64,000 nucleotides of DNA, taken from positions 62,001 to 126,000 of the forward strand of contig NZ_AULG01000016.1 of assembly GCF_000425165.1 (NCBI RefSeq). Direction: 5' to 3'. The translations under genes and the position numbers were made by a program. This stretch comes from Photobacterium halotolerans DSM 18316 (lineage in GTDB: Bacteria; Pseudomonadota; Gammaproteobacteria; Enterobacterales; Vibrionaceae). The number at the start of each line of letters is the position of its first letter. Position 1 is the stretch's first letter. Under the pieces are notes generated by a model. The model was not told the DNA's origin. It worked only from the letters and a program-made list of their open reading frames with translations, and searched no databases. Below, piece after piece: positions 53,189-63,265 of the stretch.

Positions 53189-54571
53189 TCAGCCCAGTAA
53201 AAACAGGCTACCAAGGCCGAGAAAGGTAAAAAAGCCCACCACATCAGTGACTGTAGTGAGTATGACTGACCCGGACAGGGCCGGATCAATCTCGTATTTA
53301 TCCAGGATCACCGGAATCACGACACCGGCAATTGCCGCAACCACAATATTAATGGTGATAGCAGCGGCGATCACCCCGCCAATCGCTATACTGCTGAACC
53401 AGACAGCCGCTACAATCGCGATAACCACCGCCCAGAGCACGCCGTTCAGGCAGGCGACCAGCAACTCTTTCTTGGCCAGTGACCACACGTTACCAAAGGT
53501 GATCTGTCCCATCGCCAGACCACGAATAATCAGGGTCAGGGTCTGACTGCCGGCTATGCCCCCCATTGACGCCACCACAGGCATCAGGACCGCCAGTGCC
53601 ACCACCTGGCTGAGCGTGGCTTCAAACAACCCGATGGTCCAGGACGCCAGAAATGCGGTCAGCAAATTAATACCCAGCCACAAGGCGCGGCGTTTGGCAC
53701 TGAGCCAGACGGGAGCAAACAGGTCGGTGTCTTCATCCAGACCTGCCCGCGCCATCAGCCTGGCTTCATAGGTTTCCCGGGTAATTTCCATCGCCAGCCG
53801 CAGTGTGGCGCGCCCGACAAAGCGGCCGGAATCATCCACCACAGCCATCGCCGCCTGATCCGAGTGTTCAAGACGCTCTGCAGCATCATAAACGTCCATC
53901 TCCGCTTTCAGGGGAGACGCAATGTCATCTTCCAGACTGTCGACCCTGACCTGACCATCGGCCGCCAGCAGGACAGGCAATGACACCTCACCTCTGTAAT
54001 GTCCCTTTTTATCAACAATATAGACGCGATCCAGCATAGGATGATCGGCGCGTCGCACCGCACGCAAGGCTTCAAAAACACGGGTATTCGGCGTTAACAT
54101 CACCAGGCTGTGATCCACATAACGGCCGATCTGTTCTTCGTCATACTGCTGGCTCTGTTCATACCAGGACTTCTGATCCTGGCTCATCTTCGCCAGTGCG
54201 AAGTCTACCAGCTTATCTGACAGACTCTGTGACAGCTCAATCAGATCTTCAGCGTCCAGCCCGTGTAGCATAGCGCGCAGATCCGGCATACTGAGATTGT
54301 CGATCAGCACGCCCCGCGCATCGGAGCGCATGGCAACCAGAACTTCTACCCGCTCTTCCGGAGCAACCGTCTGCCAGAGAGCCAGACGTTCATCAATAGG
54401 CAAAGATTCCAGCAGTAAGCCCAGCTCTGACGTTTCCAGCACTTCCGAGGCTTCAGAGAATACCCTTTCCTGCTCTTCGTCATGAACCCGGTTAAGATCT
54501 TCAACCCACTGACTGAGTTCCTGTTGTGGCAGAAGATCTTTCACCGCTGCTTTGTCTTGTTCTTCATTCAT
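53189..54571 (-). CDS. mgtE: Magnesium transporter MgtE
   Basis: A 460-residue magnesium channel. The N-terminal helical domain (1-140) includes LLESLPIDERLALWQTVAPE, two CBS motifs span about 140-260 (with YIVDKKGHYRGEVSLPVLL), and five membrane segments follow from about 290, including PVVASMGGIAGSQTLTLIIR, the Mg-binding loop. It imports Mg2+ and is gated by Mg2+ in its soluble part. It is the last gene of a five-gene run. Confidence 0.93.
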   Translation of the reverse strand: MNEEQDKAAVKDLLPQQELSQWVEDLNRVHDEEQERVFSEASEVLETSELGLLLESLPIDERLALWQTVAPEERVEVLVAMRSDARGVLIDNLSMPDLRAMLHGLDAEDLIELSQSLSDKLVDFALAKMSQDQKSWYEQSQQYDEEQIGRYVDHSLVMLTPNTRVFEALRAVRRADHPMLDRVYIVDKKGHYRGEVSLPVLLAADGQVRVDSLEDDIASPLKAEMDVYDAAERLEHSDQAAMAVVDDSGRFVGRATLRLAMEITRETYEARLMARAGLDEDTDLFAPVWLSAKRRALWLGINLLTAFLASWTIGLFEATLSQVVALAVLMPVVASMGGIAGSQTLTLIIRGLAMGQITFGNVWSLAKKELLVACLNGVLWAVVIAIVAAVWFSSIAIGGVIAAAITINIVVAAIAGVVIPVILDKYEIDPALSGSVILTTVTDVVGFFTFLGLGSLFLLG

Positions 54572-54588
54572 AGTTTTTCTTACATTAT

Positions 54589-55173
54589 TTACTGCTGCGT
54601 GCTTGCCTGTGGTGTATCAACCGCCTCAGGCTGCTCATTATCCGGCTTAGGATTCACCACAACCTGGGTCAGTTTAATCACGGGTTTTTGCAAAATGATG
54701 TTATTGGGATAGGTGACCAGGCTGCCATCGGTGCGCTCAATAATCACATGAAACATGGTGATATCCTTGATCACACCACTGATATCGTCGTCTTTATCCA
54801 CCACTTTGACCCGATCGCCAATACGGTACGGAAACACAAAAAAGATCAGCACACTCGCCGTCACGTTGCTCAGCATGGACCATTGTGCGAACAAGGCGAC
54901 ACCCAGCACAGCAAAGGCCGAAGAGAAAAACAGTGAAATGTCACTGTATCCCAGCCCCAGACTGATCACCGCCACGCTGAACAACACAAAAAATACCACA
55001 GACGATAAAACGCGAGAGATAAACCGCACTCTGGCTTCACTGACCATCTTGGTTTTACCCAATCTGGTCAGCCACAAGTTGATGACACGTTTAGCAATCG
55101 TATAAACAATCAGAAAAACCAGAATAATAAACAGGTTATAAGCCAACCGACTTTGTAGAATGGCTTCTATCAT
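54589..55173 (-). CDS. Small mechanosensitive channel, MscS family
   Basis: A 194-residue protein with three predicted membrane segments and a short cytoplasmic beta domain: GVALFAQWSMLSNVTASVLI is the pore-helix to beta transition, then PYRIGDRVKVVDKDDDISGV and LVTYPNNIILQKPVI. It is much shorter than MscS (286) and lacks most of the C-terminal domain. It starts one base inside the zntB-like stop and lies 17 bases before mgtE. Confidence 0.85.
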   Translation of the reverse strand: MIEAILQSRLAYNLFIILVFLIVYTIAKRVINLWLTRLGKTKMVSEARVRFISRVLSSVVFFVLFSVAVISLGLGYSDISLFFSSAFAVLGVALFAQWSMLSNVTASVLIFFVFPYRIGDRVKVVDKDDDISGVIKDITMFHVIIERTDGSLVTYPNNIILQKPVIKLTQVVVNPKPDNEQPEAVDTPQASTQQ

Positions 55174-56129
55174 TAAATGAATTTCATCCTTCTGAACAAA
55201 ATAATTTCAAACACGGTAACCGCTAATAAAGCGATACAAAACAGCCAGAATGCCGTGGAGGAATCCACGCCGGGCATGCCGCCAATATTAACGCCCAGTA
55301 AGCCGGTAAGAAAACTGATAGGCAGGAAAATAATGGAGATCATTGAGATAAGATACGTGTTTCGGTTTACCTTCTCAGACTGCACCTGACCCAGGTGCTG
55401 ATTGATAACCTGGATCTGATCAATGTAAAAGTTAATTGATTCGTTAATCCGCACCACCAGATCACGGCAGTTAAGCAACGGCATACGTAAAGCGTCCAGC
55501 CCCGCAATCTCCGATTGCAGCAAGTCATCCAGCGCATAGCGCTGGGGAGTCAGAAAGCGACGGATCTTCAGTAAGCGTTTGTTCAGGTTAGCCAGCGACT
55601 GACTGTCTGCTTCATCCTGATGTTCTGCGTAATATTCGATATCTTCTTCAATCGGGTCGAGAAAGGTTTCGATATTCCGGTTCAGTTTATCAATGATGGT
55701 TACCAGCATTGCCAGCAGGCTCGGCGGACTGTTGCCTTCTTCACACTGACGTCGCGCTTCAGCAATTGCCCGGGACGGGTATTTACGGGTCGAAATCAGG
55801 CAACCTTTGAAATAGAGAAACCGGATACTCAGCATATCGTCCGGATTATTCCCTTTATTCAGATTGATACCACGCACTATCAGAAGAAACGTGTCCTCGC
55901 CCAAAGGTTCAAAACGCGGGCGCGTATCATCCGCCAGTAACGCCGAGACTAACGACGATGGCACACCCACTCGGGACAACCACTGTTTCAGTCCGGCGGC
56001 ATCACGCTGGCAGTGATACCAGCAACCCTGCTCCAGTTGCTCGCAATCGGAGAGTGTCAGTTGACGCGGTGTATCTCCTAACTGCCAGCCGTCAATAAAC
56101 CACTCATTTACAGGTTCCGAATTGACCAT
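55173..56129 (-). CDS. zntB: Zinc transporter ZntB (CorA superfamily)
   Basis: A 318-residue CorA-type channel. A large soluble N-terminus (1-255) precedes two C-terminal membrane segments; the first is followed by GVNIGGMPG, where CorA has GMN and ZntB has GVN. It moves Zn2+ or other divalent cations. It shares one base with the MscS-like gene downstream and is 50 bases after the AstE-like gene. Confidence 0.88.
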   Translation of the reverse strand: MVNSEPVNEWFIDGWQLGDTPRQLTLSDCEQLEQGCWYHCQRDAAGLKQWLSRVGVPSSLVSALLADDTRPRFEPLGEDTFLLIVRGINLNKGNNPDDMLSIRFLYFKGCLISTRKYPSRAIAEARRQCEEGNSPPSLLAMLVTIIDKLNRNIETFLDPIEEDIEYYAEHQDEADSQSLANLNKRLLKIRRFLTPQRYALDDLLQSEIAGLDALRMPLLNCRDLVVRINESINFYIDQIQVINQHLGQVQSEKVNRNTYLISMISIIFLPISFLTGLLGVNIGGMPGVDSSTAFWLFCIALLAVTVFEIILFRRMKFI

Positions 56130-56179
56130 AAAGTGCGCCTCCCGTGCGCAAAAATAAGAATGGTTAGCTCAACATCCCA

Positions 56180-57223
56180 TCAGGTGATATCGACTTCATC
56201 GCTGACTTCATCAAGAAACGATTCAATTTGCTGCTCGACTTCTGAACTTGCCCCTTTATTGAAATAGGCAAGGTGAAAAACCGCGTCCCCTTCATTGACC
56301 AAGGGCAGCATTTGCTGACCGATAACGATGCCGTCTCGGGGTGCAACCATAGTATCTTCACCATGGCCAAGCGGGGCACTGATATAGGCCAGTACCTGCC
56401 CTTTGGTTACCCGCTCACCGAGTGCCACCACACAACGTACTATTCCGTTCTGCTCAGCCCTCACCCAGCTGCTGGAGCGGGCGATAAAAGGCGATGCCTG
56501 TTCTTTTTTCCGGCTCACCCTGCGGATCATTCCCAGCATCCGCATGACACTCACTATGCCTTTCACCGCCGCGGCAATCACAAGCGGCTCAAACCGCAAC
56601 GCTTCCCCGCCTTCGTAAGTGATGACAGGAATACCGGCAGCATCAGCCACCGCCCGTAGCGAGCCATCGCGAATTGCTGCATCCAGAATCACAGGGGTGC
56701 CGAAGGCATGCGCCATTGCAGCACTTTCCTGATCCTCCAGATTCGCCCGCACCTGAGGCAGATTCCCCCGGTGAATTGCACCTGTGTGCAAATCAATAAT
56801 ATGCGTGCACTTTTTGACCACATGTTCACTGAACTGGTAAGCCATGCGGGCTGCCGTCGAGCCCCGTTCAGAGCCGGGAAAACACCGGTTGAGATCACGT
56901 CTGTCAGGTAAATAACGGGATTTATGAATAAATCCGAACACGTTCACGACAGGCACGGCCACCAGAGTACCGTGCAATTTCAACGGATCCACTTTGTTCA
57001 GCAGTTGCCTGACCGCTTCCACGCCATTGAGCTCATCACCATGAATAGCAGCGCTGACCAGCATAACGGGTCCCTGATAGCGCCCGTTCACCACATGAAC
57101 CGGAATGTGCAGTGGTGAATGGGTATACAGCTGGGCGGCTTCTAAATCGATGGTGGCAGATTGTCCTGGCGGCACTTCGGTGCCAATAAATTCGATGACT
57201 TTGTTTAATCTAGCCTTTGCCAC
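56180..57223 (-). CDS. Succinylglutamate desuccinylase/aspartoacylase-family protein
   Basis: A 347-residue zinc hydrolase of the AstE/AspA group (M14 fold). Zinc ligands are in [15 protein letters not shown] (His, Glu) and a later HxT in [11 protein letters not shown]. The C-terminal part contains a lipoyl-like domain near [17 protein letters not shown]. Its start overlaps the rimK stop by 14 bases. Pairing with rimK is common and points to a role in removal or editing of RimK-added glutamate, but that is inferred. Confidence 0.88.
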   Translation of the reverse strand: MAKARLNKVIEFIGTEVPPGQSATIDLEAAQLYTHSPLHIPVHVVNGRYQGPVMLVSAAIHGDELNGVEAVRQLLNKVDPLKLHGTLVAVPVVNVFGFIHKSRYLPDRRDLNRCFPGSERGSTAARMAYQFSEHVVKKCTHIIDLHTGAIHRGNLPQVRANLEDQESAAMAHAFGTPVILDAAIRDGSLRAVADAAGIPVITYEGGEALRFEPLVIAAAVKGIVSVMRMLGMIRRVSRKKEQASPFIARSSSWVRAEQNGIVRCVVALGERVTKGQVLAYISAPLGHGEDTMVAPRDGIVIGQQMLPLVNEGDAVFHLAYFNKGASSEVEQQIESFLDEVSDEVDIT

Positions 57224-58121
57224 TGGTGCGCGTCCTCTGCGGTTTTGCGGTTGATTCTATGTATTTGATTATCATACCCGCGATATCCTTACCAGTCGCT
57301 TGTTCAATACCTTCCAAACCTGGGGAGGAGTTCACTTCCATCACCAGCGGCCCGCGCTGGGAACGCAGCAGATCCACACCGGCTACACGCAGTCCCATCA
57401 CCTTGGCGGCAAGCACTGCCGTCTTACGTTCTTCCGGCGTAATCCGGATTAACGACGCCGATCCGCCACGGTGCAGGTTAGAACGAAATTCCCCTTCGGC
57501 CCCCTGACGCTTCATTGCGGCGATCACTTTATCGCCGATCACGAAACAGCGGATATCCGCACCGCCCGCTTCTTTGATGTATTCCTGCACCATGATGTTA
57601 GCTTTCAGCCCCAGAAAGGCTTCAATCACACTTTCTGCCGCCTTACGGGTTTCAGCCAGTACCACACCTATCCCTTGCGTCCCTTCCAGCAGTTTGATCA
57701 CCACAGGTGCGCCGCCCACCATTTCAAGCAAGTCACCAATATCATCCGGCTTGCTGGCAAAGCCGGTGATCGGCATCCCGACCCCTTTGCGCGACAGCAA
57801 TTGCAGCGAACGTAATTTGTCCCGGGAGCGGGTAATAGCGACAGATTCATTGACCGGAAAAACGCCCATCATTTCAAACTGACGCAATACCGCACAGCCA
57901 TAGAAAGTCACCGAGGCGCCGATGCGCGGAATAATGGCATCAAATCCGGATAAATCCTGTCCTTTGGAGTGGATGGAAGGCTGGTCGGAATTGATGTTCA
58001 TATAGCAGCGCAACGCATCAATGACCTGCGCCTCATGCCCACGCTCACGGCAGGCTTCAATCAGACGACGGGTTGAGTACAGCTTTGAATTACGGGAAAG
58101 GATACCAATTTTCATTGTCAC
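57210..58121 (-). CDS. rimK: RimK, glutamate ligase of ribosomal protein S6
   Basis: A 303-residue ATP-grasp ligase. It begins [20 protein letters not shown], with [20 protein letters not shown], a glycine-rich loop in [15 protein letters not shown] and metal-binding [14 protein letters not shown] near the end. It adds glutamate to the C-terminus of ribosomal protein S6 in relatives. The first codon (ATG at 58115-58117 or at 58121) is not fully certain. It is first in a five-gene run. Confidence 0.92.
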   Translation of the reverse strand: MTMKIGILSRNSKLYSTRRLIEACRERGHEAQVIDALRCYMNINSDQPSIHSKGQDLSGFDAIIPRIGASVTFYGCAVLRQFEMMGVFPVNESVAITRSRDKLRSLQLLSRKGVGMPITGFASKPDDIGDLLEMVGGAPVVIKLLEGTQGIGVVLAETRKAAESVIEAFLGLKANIMVQEYIKEAGGADIRCFVIGDKVIAAMKRQGAEGEFRSNLHRGGSASLIRITPEERKTAVLAAKVMGLRVAGVDLLRSQRGPLVMEVNSSPGLEGIEQATGKDIAGMIIKYIESTAKPQRTRTSGKG

Positions 58122-58483
58122 TCCAAAAAATGCATAAACAGGTGTTGCACGTCAGAATGGAACAACCGGGACAACGATTTTCGATGCCTACCGGGGCAGA
58201 ACAATATTGACTTACACTCAAAAAGCACTCAGGACAGAATGCCGATCTCAATCTTCTCAGTGTAGTAAAACCAACTCTCGCTCGGGTTTCTCCGCACCAG
58301 GGTTGCAAAGCTGAGGCAAGGCACACAAAATCCTTCACCTATACTGTTCTCATCGAAATGAATTGATCCCGGCTTTTATCTCATGACTATAGTGACAGAT
58401 TGATTATATTGCACAATAGCTTAGCGGTATGCGATAGCAACCAAGTATGATAAAAGCGGATGGTCCAGTACCCAGAGAAATGA
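58122..58483. other. Divergent intergenic region, no gene seen
   Basis: About 360 bases between rimK and the DUF3187 gene, which must hold both promoters. I saw no clear operator, RNA or small gene. Confidence 0.45.
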
Positions 58484-59461
58484 ATGATATGCTTCCGGTA
58501 CCCGGCAGTGACAGGGAGTCTGGTCATTGGTTTGTCCATTTGGCACACTGCCTTCGCAACACCTTCGCATGAGCAGGATTTTGGTCCGCTGAAAACCTAT
58601 GCCCAATCACCTCTCCAGTCCAACAGCCTGAGCCCGCAGCTCAGGAGCGGCTTTGCGTTACCCGAAGATACGATGGAGTTTTATGCCACGGCGGCCACGG
58701 CCAGTATCTGGGCAGAAACCCCTGAGTATCGGGCTGATTACTATCAGTCTACTTTCAGTACCGGATTAATGTGGCAAGTCACAGCCGGCTGGCAACTGGA
58801 GCTGGACGCCAGTTGGCGAATTGCTCTGGACAGTCACTTAGATAACCTGACGTTTGGCTTTCATAATCTGTTCGGCATCGGCCTGAATGGCCGTGAAGAT
58901 GTGCCCAGGCACAGCTTTGATATTTCTATCCCGGAATACGGGGTGGAGTATACAGATTTCAAAGGCGAGACGCTGACACGGACGCTGACCCTGTACAGTG
59001 GCTGGCAGCTACTGGATCGCCCAAGGGAAGCGCTTTCTATCGGCGCCTCGCTGTATTACAACTATGTCGACTCCGGCCCGTTCCACAACCATAATCTGGA
59101 GCAGGCTTTACAGCTTAACTACAGCTATCATCAGGATCGCCATCGCTTTCACGCCATGTTCGGCGGGGTTTATCGCGATAATCCGGCGGCACTCATTCCT
59201 TATAACACGCTGACCTACGCCGCAGCGGCCGGCTGGCAGTATCAGTTCAATGGGCCCCACAGAGTCTTACTGGAATACCATTATTATGAAGGCGCGTCGG
59301 AAGCCGCCTCGGCACTGTCACAAGCGTCCAACGAGATTCTGGCAGGATACCGCTACCACTTTTCCACCAGCGTGCTGGAGCTGATCCTCACTGAAAATGT
59401 ATTCAATATGGATAACAGCCCGGATGTGGCGATTACCCTGGGCTATCGGCAACGCTGGTGA
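58484..59461 (+). CDS. DUF3187 outer-membrane protein
   Basis: A 325-residue protein with an N-terminal signal (hydrophobic 8-25, likely cut after AFA). The mature part has alternating aromatic strands typical of an outer-membrane barrel, with NPLxxxxx-like start GPLKTYAQSPLQSNSLSPQL and C-terminal VAITLGYRQRW. It fits the DUF3187 family. Function is unknown. Its last 29 bases overlap the end of the convergent LysR gene. Confidence 0.83.
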   Translation: MICFRYPAVTGSLVIGLSIWHTAFATPSHEQDFGPLKTYAQSPLQSNSLSPQLRSGFALPEDTMEFYATAATASIWAETPEYRADYYQSTFSTGLMWQVTAGWQLELDASWRIALDSHLDNLTFGFHNLFGIGLNGREDVPRHSFDISIPEYGVEYTDFKGETLTRTLTLYSGWQLLDRPREALSIGASLYYNYVDSGPFHNHNLEQALQLNYSYHQDRHRFHAMFGGVYRDNPAALIPYNTLTYAAAAGWQYQFNGPHRVLLEYHYYEGASEAASALSQASNEILAGYRYHFSTSVLELILTENVFNMDNSPDVAITLGYRQRW

Positions 59462-60344
59462 TCACCTCAAAGCGCTCAATCAAAAAATCAATAAACAGAC
59501 GAAGCCGGTTCGGGATCAGTTCCCGCTGCGGGTAAACAAAGCTGATCGGCACAACCGGCGACACCCAGCCTGGCAGTATCTGTATCAGTTCACCACGCTC
59601 AATGTGCTCCCGACAGATAAATTCCGGCAACATAGCGATCCCCAGGCCATCCAGACACGCTGACACTGCCGAGGTGATGGTATTGACCCTGAAACGGTAC
59701 GGCAATTCAATCTGCACCTGCTGTCCGTCTTTTTCCAGCGCCCAATGCGGTATCTTCACGGCATTATAGATTTTGATCTGATGGTGAGGCGCAGCCAAAT
59801 CCGCCGGCGACTCAATGTTTCCGTTCAGCGCGAGATAGTCAGGGCTGGCAACGAGGATCCGCCGCGACGAATGAAACGGTCTTGCCACCATACCGGAATC
59901 GTTAATGTCGCCCACCCGCACATGCAGATCGATCCCTTCAGCAATCAGATCAACTTCCCGGTTACTCAATTCAAGGTGCAGGCTGACATGCGGATACTGT
60001 TTCAAAAACGCGTTGATGCTCTTGCCAAACACTTTCTGGCCGACCTCAACAGGCATCACCACATTCAGCCTGCCTCTGATCAAATCCTGATTTGCCGTCA
60101 CTTCAAGCTCAGCCTGGCTCGCAATTTCGACCACCTGACGGCACGACTGATAAAACGCTTCCCCTTCATGGGTCAGCACCAGATTGCGGGTGCTGCGGGT
60201 AAGCAGGCGCACCGCCAGATCTTTCTCCAAATCCGCTATTTTCCTGCTGATTGTCGATTTCGTAATGTCCATCGCCTCAGCGGCCTGCGTAAAACTCCCG
60301 CATTCGACCACCTGAGCGAACATCACCATTGCATTTAAATCCAT
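59433..60344 (-). CDS. LysR-family regulator divergent from emrAB
   Basis: A 303-residue regulator. The winged helix has QVVECGSFTQAAEAMDITKS and ISRKIADLEKDLAVRLLTRS, followed by an effector domain with GLGIAMLPEFICREHI. It is of the CrgA/aromatic-type LysR branch, often next to efflux pumps. I prefer Met at 60344 (MDLNAMVMF) to the upstream Met at 60356. The 164-base gap to emrA is the likely control region. Confidence 0.88.
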   Translation of the reverse strand: MDLNAMVMFAQVVECGSFTQAAEAMDITKSTISRKIADLEKDLAVRLLTRSTRNLVLTHEGEAFYQSCRQVVEIASQAELEVTANQDLIRGRLNVVMPVEVGQKVFGKSINAFLKQYPHVSLHLELSNREVDLIAEGIDLHVRVGDINDSGMVARPFHSSRRILVASPDYLALNGNIESPADLAAPHHQIKIYNAVKIPHWALEKDGQQVQIELPYRFRVNTITSAVSACLDGLGIAMLPEFICREHIERGELIQILPGWVSPVVPISFVYPQRELIPNRLRLFIDFLIERFEVITSVADSPG

Positions 60345-60508
60345 ACCACTACCCATTAATCAGAAAGCTGTCAGCAACAATGCGACCCGCAACATCACCA
60401 TTAGTGAAAAATCCGCAACAGTGTTTTCGATTTTTCCTATCTAATAAACCAATTCATAATTTTTTACAATTCATGCCCCAAACATAAATCACAACAATAC
60501 GAATTCTC

Positions 60509-61603
60509 ATGACCGAGCAAGCCTCAAAAACATCTTCACGCCTTCCTCTTATTGCTACGCTGACGCTGGGTCTTATCGCCGTGTCGGTGGGAGGATACTG
60601 GTACGGCTACGGCCGCTATTTTGAAACCACAGACAATGCCTATTTACAGGGTGAAATCACCAATATCAGCCCCAAAGTGGCCGGCTATATCCAGGCAACC
60701 TATGTCAGCGATAACGACAGCGTCGAAGCAGGACAACTGCTGGCCACGATTGACGATCGCGATTATCAGGCAGCACTGGAAAAAGCCAAGGCCAATCTGG
60801 TTGTAACACAAGCTGCAGTCGCCCACCTTAATGCCCAGTTTGCGCTGCAGAAAACCGTGATTCGTCAGTCCGCCAGCCAGGTCAGCTCGGCGCAGGCAGC
60901 GCTGGAACGTGCTCAGCAGCAAGACAGGCGCGCCCGTTCCCTGCTGGCAAAAAACTATTCGTCGCAAGATGAAGTCGACGATGCCAGCTCACACCTGAAA
61001 GTCACTGCCGCAGAGCTTGAAGCCGCAAAGGCCAGCCTGCAGGCGGCAAAAGATCAGCTTCTGGTACTGAACAGCCAGAAAGGTCAGGCGGAAGCTTCGG
61101 TACAGGAAGCCAGGGTGCAGGTCAAACAGGCGGAGCTCGATCTCAGTTACACCCGTATTTATGCCCCGGTTGACGGCATTGTCGGCAAACGCAGCCTGAG
61201 GATCGGACTGTATGTCCAGCCGGGCATGCCGCTGCTCAGTCTGGTGCCTGCCCGGGAAGTCTGGATTGAAGCCAATTTCAAAGAAACTCAGCTTGCCAGT
61301 ATTCATCAGGGACAACAGGTGGAATTTGAGCTGGATGCCTATCCGGGTCAGACCCTGGAAGGTGTGGTCGACAGCTTTTCTCCCGCCACCGGGGCAAAAT
61401 TTGCGTTACTGCCGCCCGAGAATGCCACGGGCAACTTCACCAAAATTGTGCAGCGGGTGCCGGTCAAAATTGTGATCCCACATCCTGAGCAACTCGCCGG
61501 TCAGCTGCTGCCGGGCCTGTCTGTGGTCGCGACCATAGATACCCGGTCACTGTCAGCACAGGGGGAAGAAACTCTGGCAAAAGCTGAGGTCGCTCATGAG
61601 TGA
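60509..61603 (+). CDS. emrA: HlyD-family efflux adaptor (EmrA-like)
   Basis: A 364-residue membrane-fusion protein. One membrane segment at about 15-31 anchors it; a lipoyl/barrel-sandwich domain starts YLQGEITNISPKVAGYIQAT, a coiled coil runs about 95-200, and the barrel resumes with LDLSYTRIYAPVDGIVGKRS. It links EmrB to an outer-membrane channel. Its stop overlaps the emrB start by eight bases. Confidence 0.92.
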   Translation: MTEQASKTSSRLPLIATLTLGLIAVSVGGYWYGYGRYFETTDNAYLQGEITNISPKVAGYIQATYVSDNDSVEAGQLLATIDDRDYQAALEKAKANLVVTQAAVAHLNAQFALQKTVIRQSASQVSSAQAALERAQQQDRRARSLLAKNYSSQDEVDDASSHLKVTAAELEAAKASLQAAKDQLLVLNSQKGQAEASVQEARVQVKQAELDLSYTRIYAPVDGIVGKRSLRIGLYVQPGMPLLSLVPAREVWIEANFKETQLASIHQGQQVEFELDAYPGQTLEGVVDSFSPATGAKFALLPPENATGNFTKIVQRVPVKIVIPHPEQLAGQLLPGLSVVATIDTRSLSAQGEETLAKAEVAHE

Positions 61604-63179
61604 ACAGGCTCTGCCTCAGCCAAACCCTGCCCTTGATCAGCGTTCCGAGAGTGACGTCCCGTTCCGGCACTGGATTGCCCTGCTGGGCGGCATGCTGGGC
61701 GCTTTCATGGCGATCCTTGATATTCAGATCACCAACTCCTCCCTGAAAGATATTCAGGGCGCGCTGTCTGCCACCCTGGATGAAAGCTCGTGGATTTCCA
61801 CCTCGTATCTGGTGGCGGAAATGATCGCAATTCCCCTGAGCGGATGGTTATCAACGGCACTGGGGGCACGCCGCTACCTGATTGGCACCACAGTGATTTT
61901 CACTGTGTCTTCGCTGCTGTGCTCCATCGCCTGGAATATGAGCTCCATGATTACCTTTCGCGCCATGCAGGGCTTCAGTGGCGGCGCGCTGATTCCGATG
62001 GCGTTTTCACTGGTGGTCCAGCTGTTACCGGTTCATAAACGGGCCATAGGTATGGCGATGTTCGGCGTCACGGCCACGTTTGCGCCTTCTATCGGCCCGA
62101 CGCTGGGCGGCTGGCTGACAGAGCATCTGTCGTGGCATTACATTTTTTACATCAACTTGCCGCCGGCTTTACTGATGCTGGCCATGCTCCGCTATGGCCT
62201 GGATGATCAGCCAATGAATATCAGCAGCCTGAAAAATGCCGACTGGGCTGGCATCGCGACCATGGCGGTCGGTTTAGGCTGTCTGGAAGTCATGCTGGAG
62301 GAAGGAAACCGGGAAGAGTGGTTCAGTTCGCACTTTATCATAGGGTTAACCGTTATCGCCGTCCTGAGCTTAGTGGCGTTCGTTATCAATGAACTGCGGC
62401 ATCCCAGACCCCTGGTGAACCTGAGGTTGCTCAGTAATCCGCACTTTGCGATGTCAGGGCTGGCTTATCTGATCCTGGGCATGGCGTTACTGGGTTCCAT
62501 TTTTGTTCTGCCCATGTATCTGACGCAAATTCATCATTACAACGCGCTGGAGATCGGGAAAGTGCTGATGTGGATGGGGTTTCCTCAATTGCTGCTTTTC
62601 CCTCTGATCCCCAAACTGACGCAAGTTGTTAAACCCAAGTTTCTGGTGGCATTTGGTTTCATCATGTTCGGTATCAGCTGTTATGTGAATACCCACATGA
62701 ATCAGGATTTTGGCGGACAGCAGATGATACTGTCGATGTTACTGCGGGCCATTGGCAGCCCCTTTATCATTGTGCCACTGTCACTGGTCGCGATGCAGAC
62801 CATACACAAGCACCAGACACCGGATGCCTCGACCATCACCAATGTGTTACGTAATCTGGGCGGCGCTTTCAGCATCGCACTGATAGCCACCATGCTGGAC
62901 AACAAAGCGCGGGAGCATCTGGCTCACATCAAGGCCAGCTTACCCAGCGTCAGTAACGACGCGTGGCATCAACTGGCACAGCAAGCCGGGCATTACCTGC
63001 AACAGGGTACAGACCCGACAACCGCGATGCTGAAAGCCAAAGCCAGCCTGGCACAAAGCATGCAAACCGACGCCTACATCATGGCGTATAACGATGTGTT
63101 CATGATGATGACAGGCTTCCTGGTCTTTGCCGCCATTTTGGTGCTGTCTTTACCGGATGCAGAGCCGGCTAAGGGTTGA
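61596..63179 (+). CDS. emrB: DHA2-family MFS drug efflux transporter (EmrB-like)
   Basis: A 527-residue transporter with 14 predicted membrane segments. Motif C-type sequence GVTATFAPSIGPTLGGWLTE and the N-terminal LDIQITNSSLKDIQGALSAT are typical of EmrB. It exports hydrophobic drugs with EmrA using proton exchange; the substrate cannot be read. A terminator follows. Confidence 0.93.
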   Translation: MSEQALPQPNPALDQRSESDVPFRHWIALLGGMLGAFMAILDIQITNSSLKDIQGALSATLDESSWISTSYLVAEMIAIPLSGWLSTALGARRYLIGTTVIFTVSSLLCSIAWNMSSMITFRAMQGFSGGALIPMAFSLVVQLLPVHKRAIGMAMFGVTATFAPSIGPTLGGWLTEHLSWHYIFYINLPPALLMLAMLRYGLDDQPMNISSLKNADWAGIATMAVGLGCLEVMLEEGNREEWFSSHFIIGLTVIAVLSLVAFVINELRHPRPLVNLRLLSNPHFAMSGLAYLILGMALLGSIFVLPMYLTQIHHYNALEIGKVLMWMGFPQLLLFPLIPKLTQVVKPKFLVAFGFIMFGISCYVNTHMNQDFGGQQMILSMLLRAIGSPFIIVPLSLVAMQTIHKHQTPDASTITNVLRNLGGAFSIALIATMLDNKAREHLAHIKASLPSVSNDAWHQLAQQAGHYLQQGTDPTTAMLKAKASLAQSMQTDAYIMAYNDVFMMMTGFLVFAAILVLSLPDAEPAKG

Positions 63180-63213
63180 TCCATCACAGCTGAGACAACA
63201 TGTTGGTATCATG

Positions 63214-63250
63214 TGCGCCTTGTCAATTTGTTCACTGACAGGGCGCTTTT
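63214..63250 (+). terminator. Terminator of the emrAB unit
   Basis: GCGCCTTGTCA and TGACAGGGCGC pair over 11 bases with one G-U pair, followed by TTTT. Confidence 0.75.
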
Positions 63251-63265
63251 CGATGAAGAAAACGA

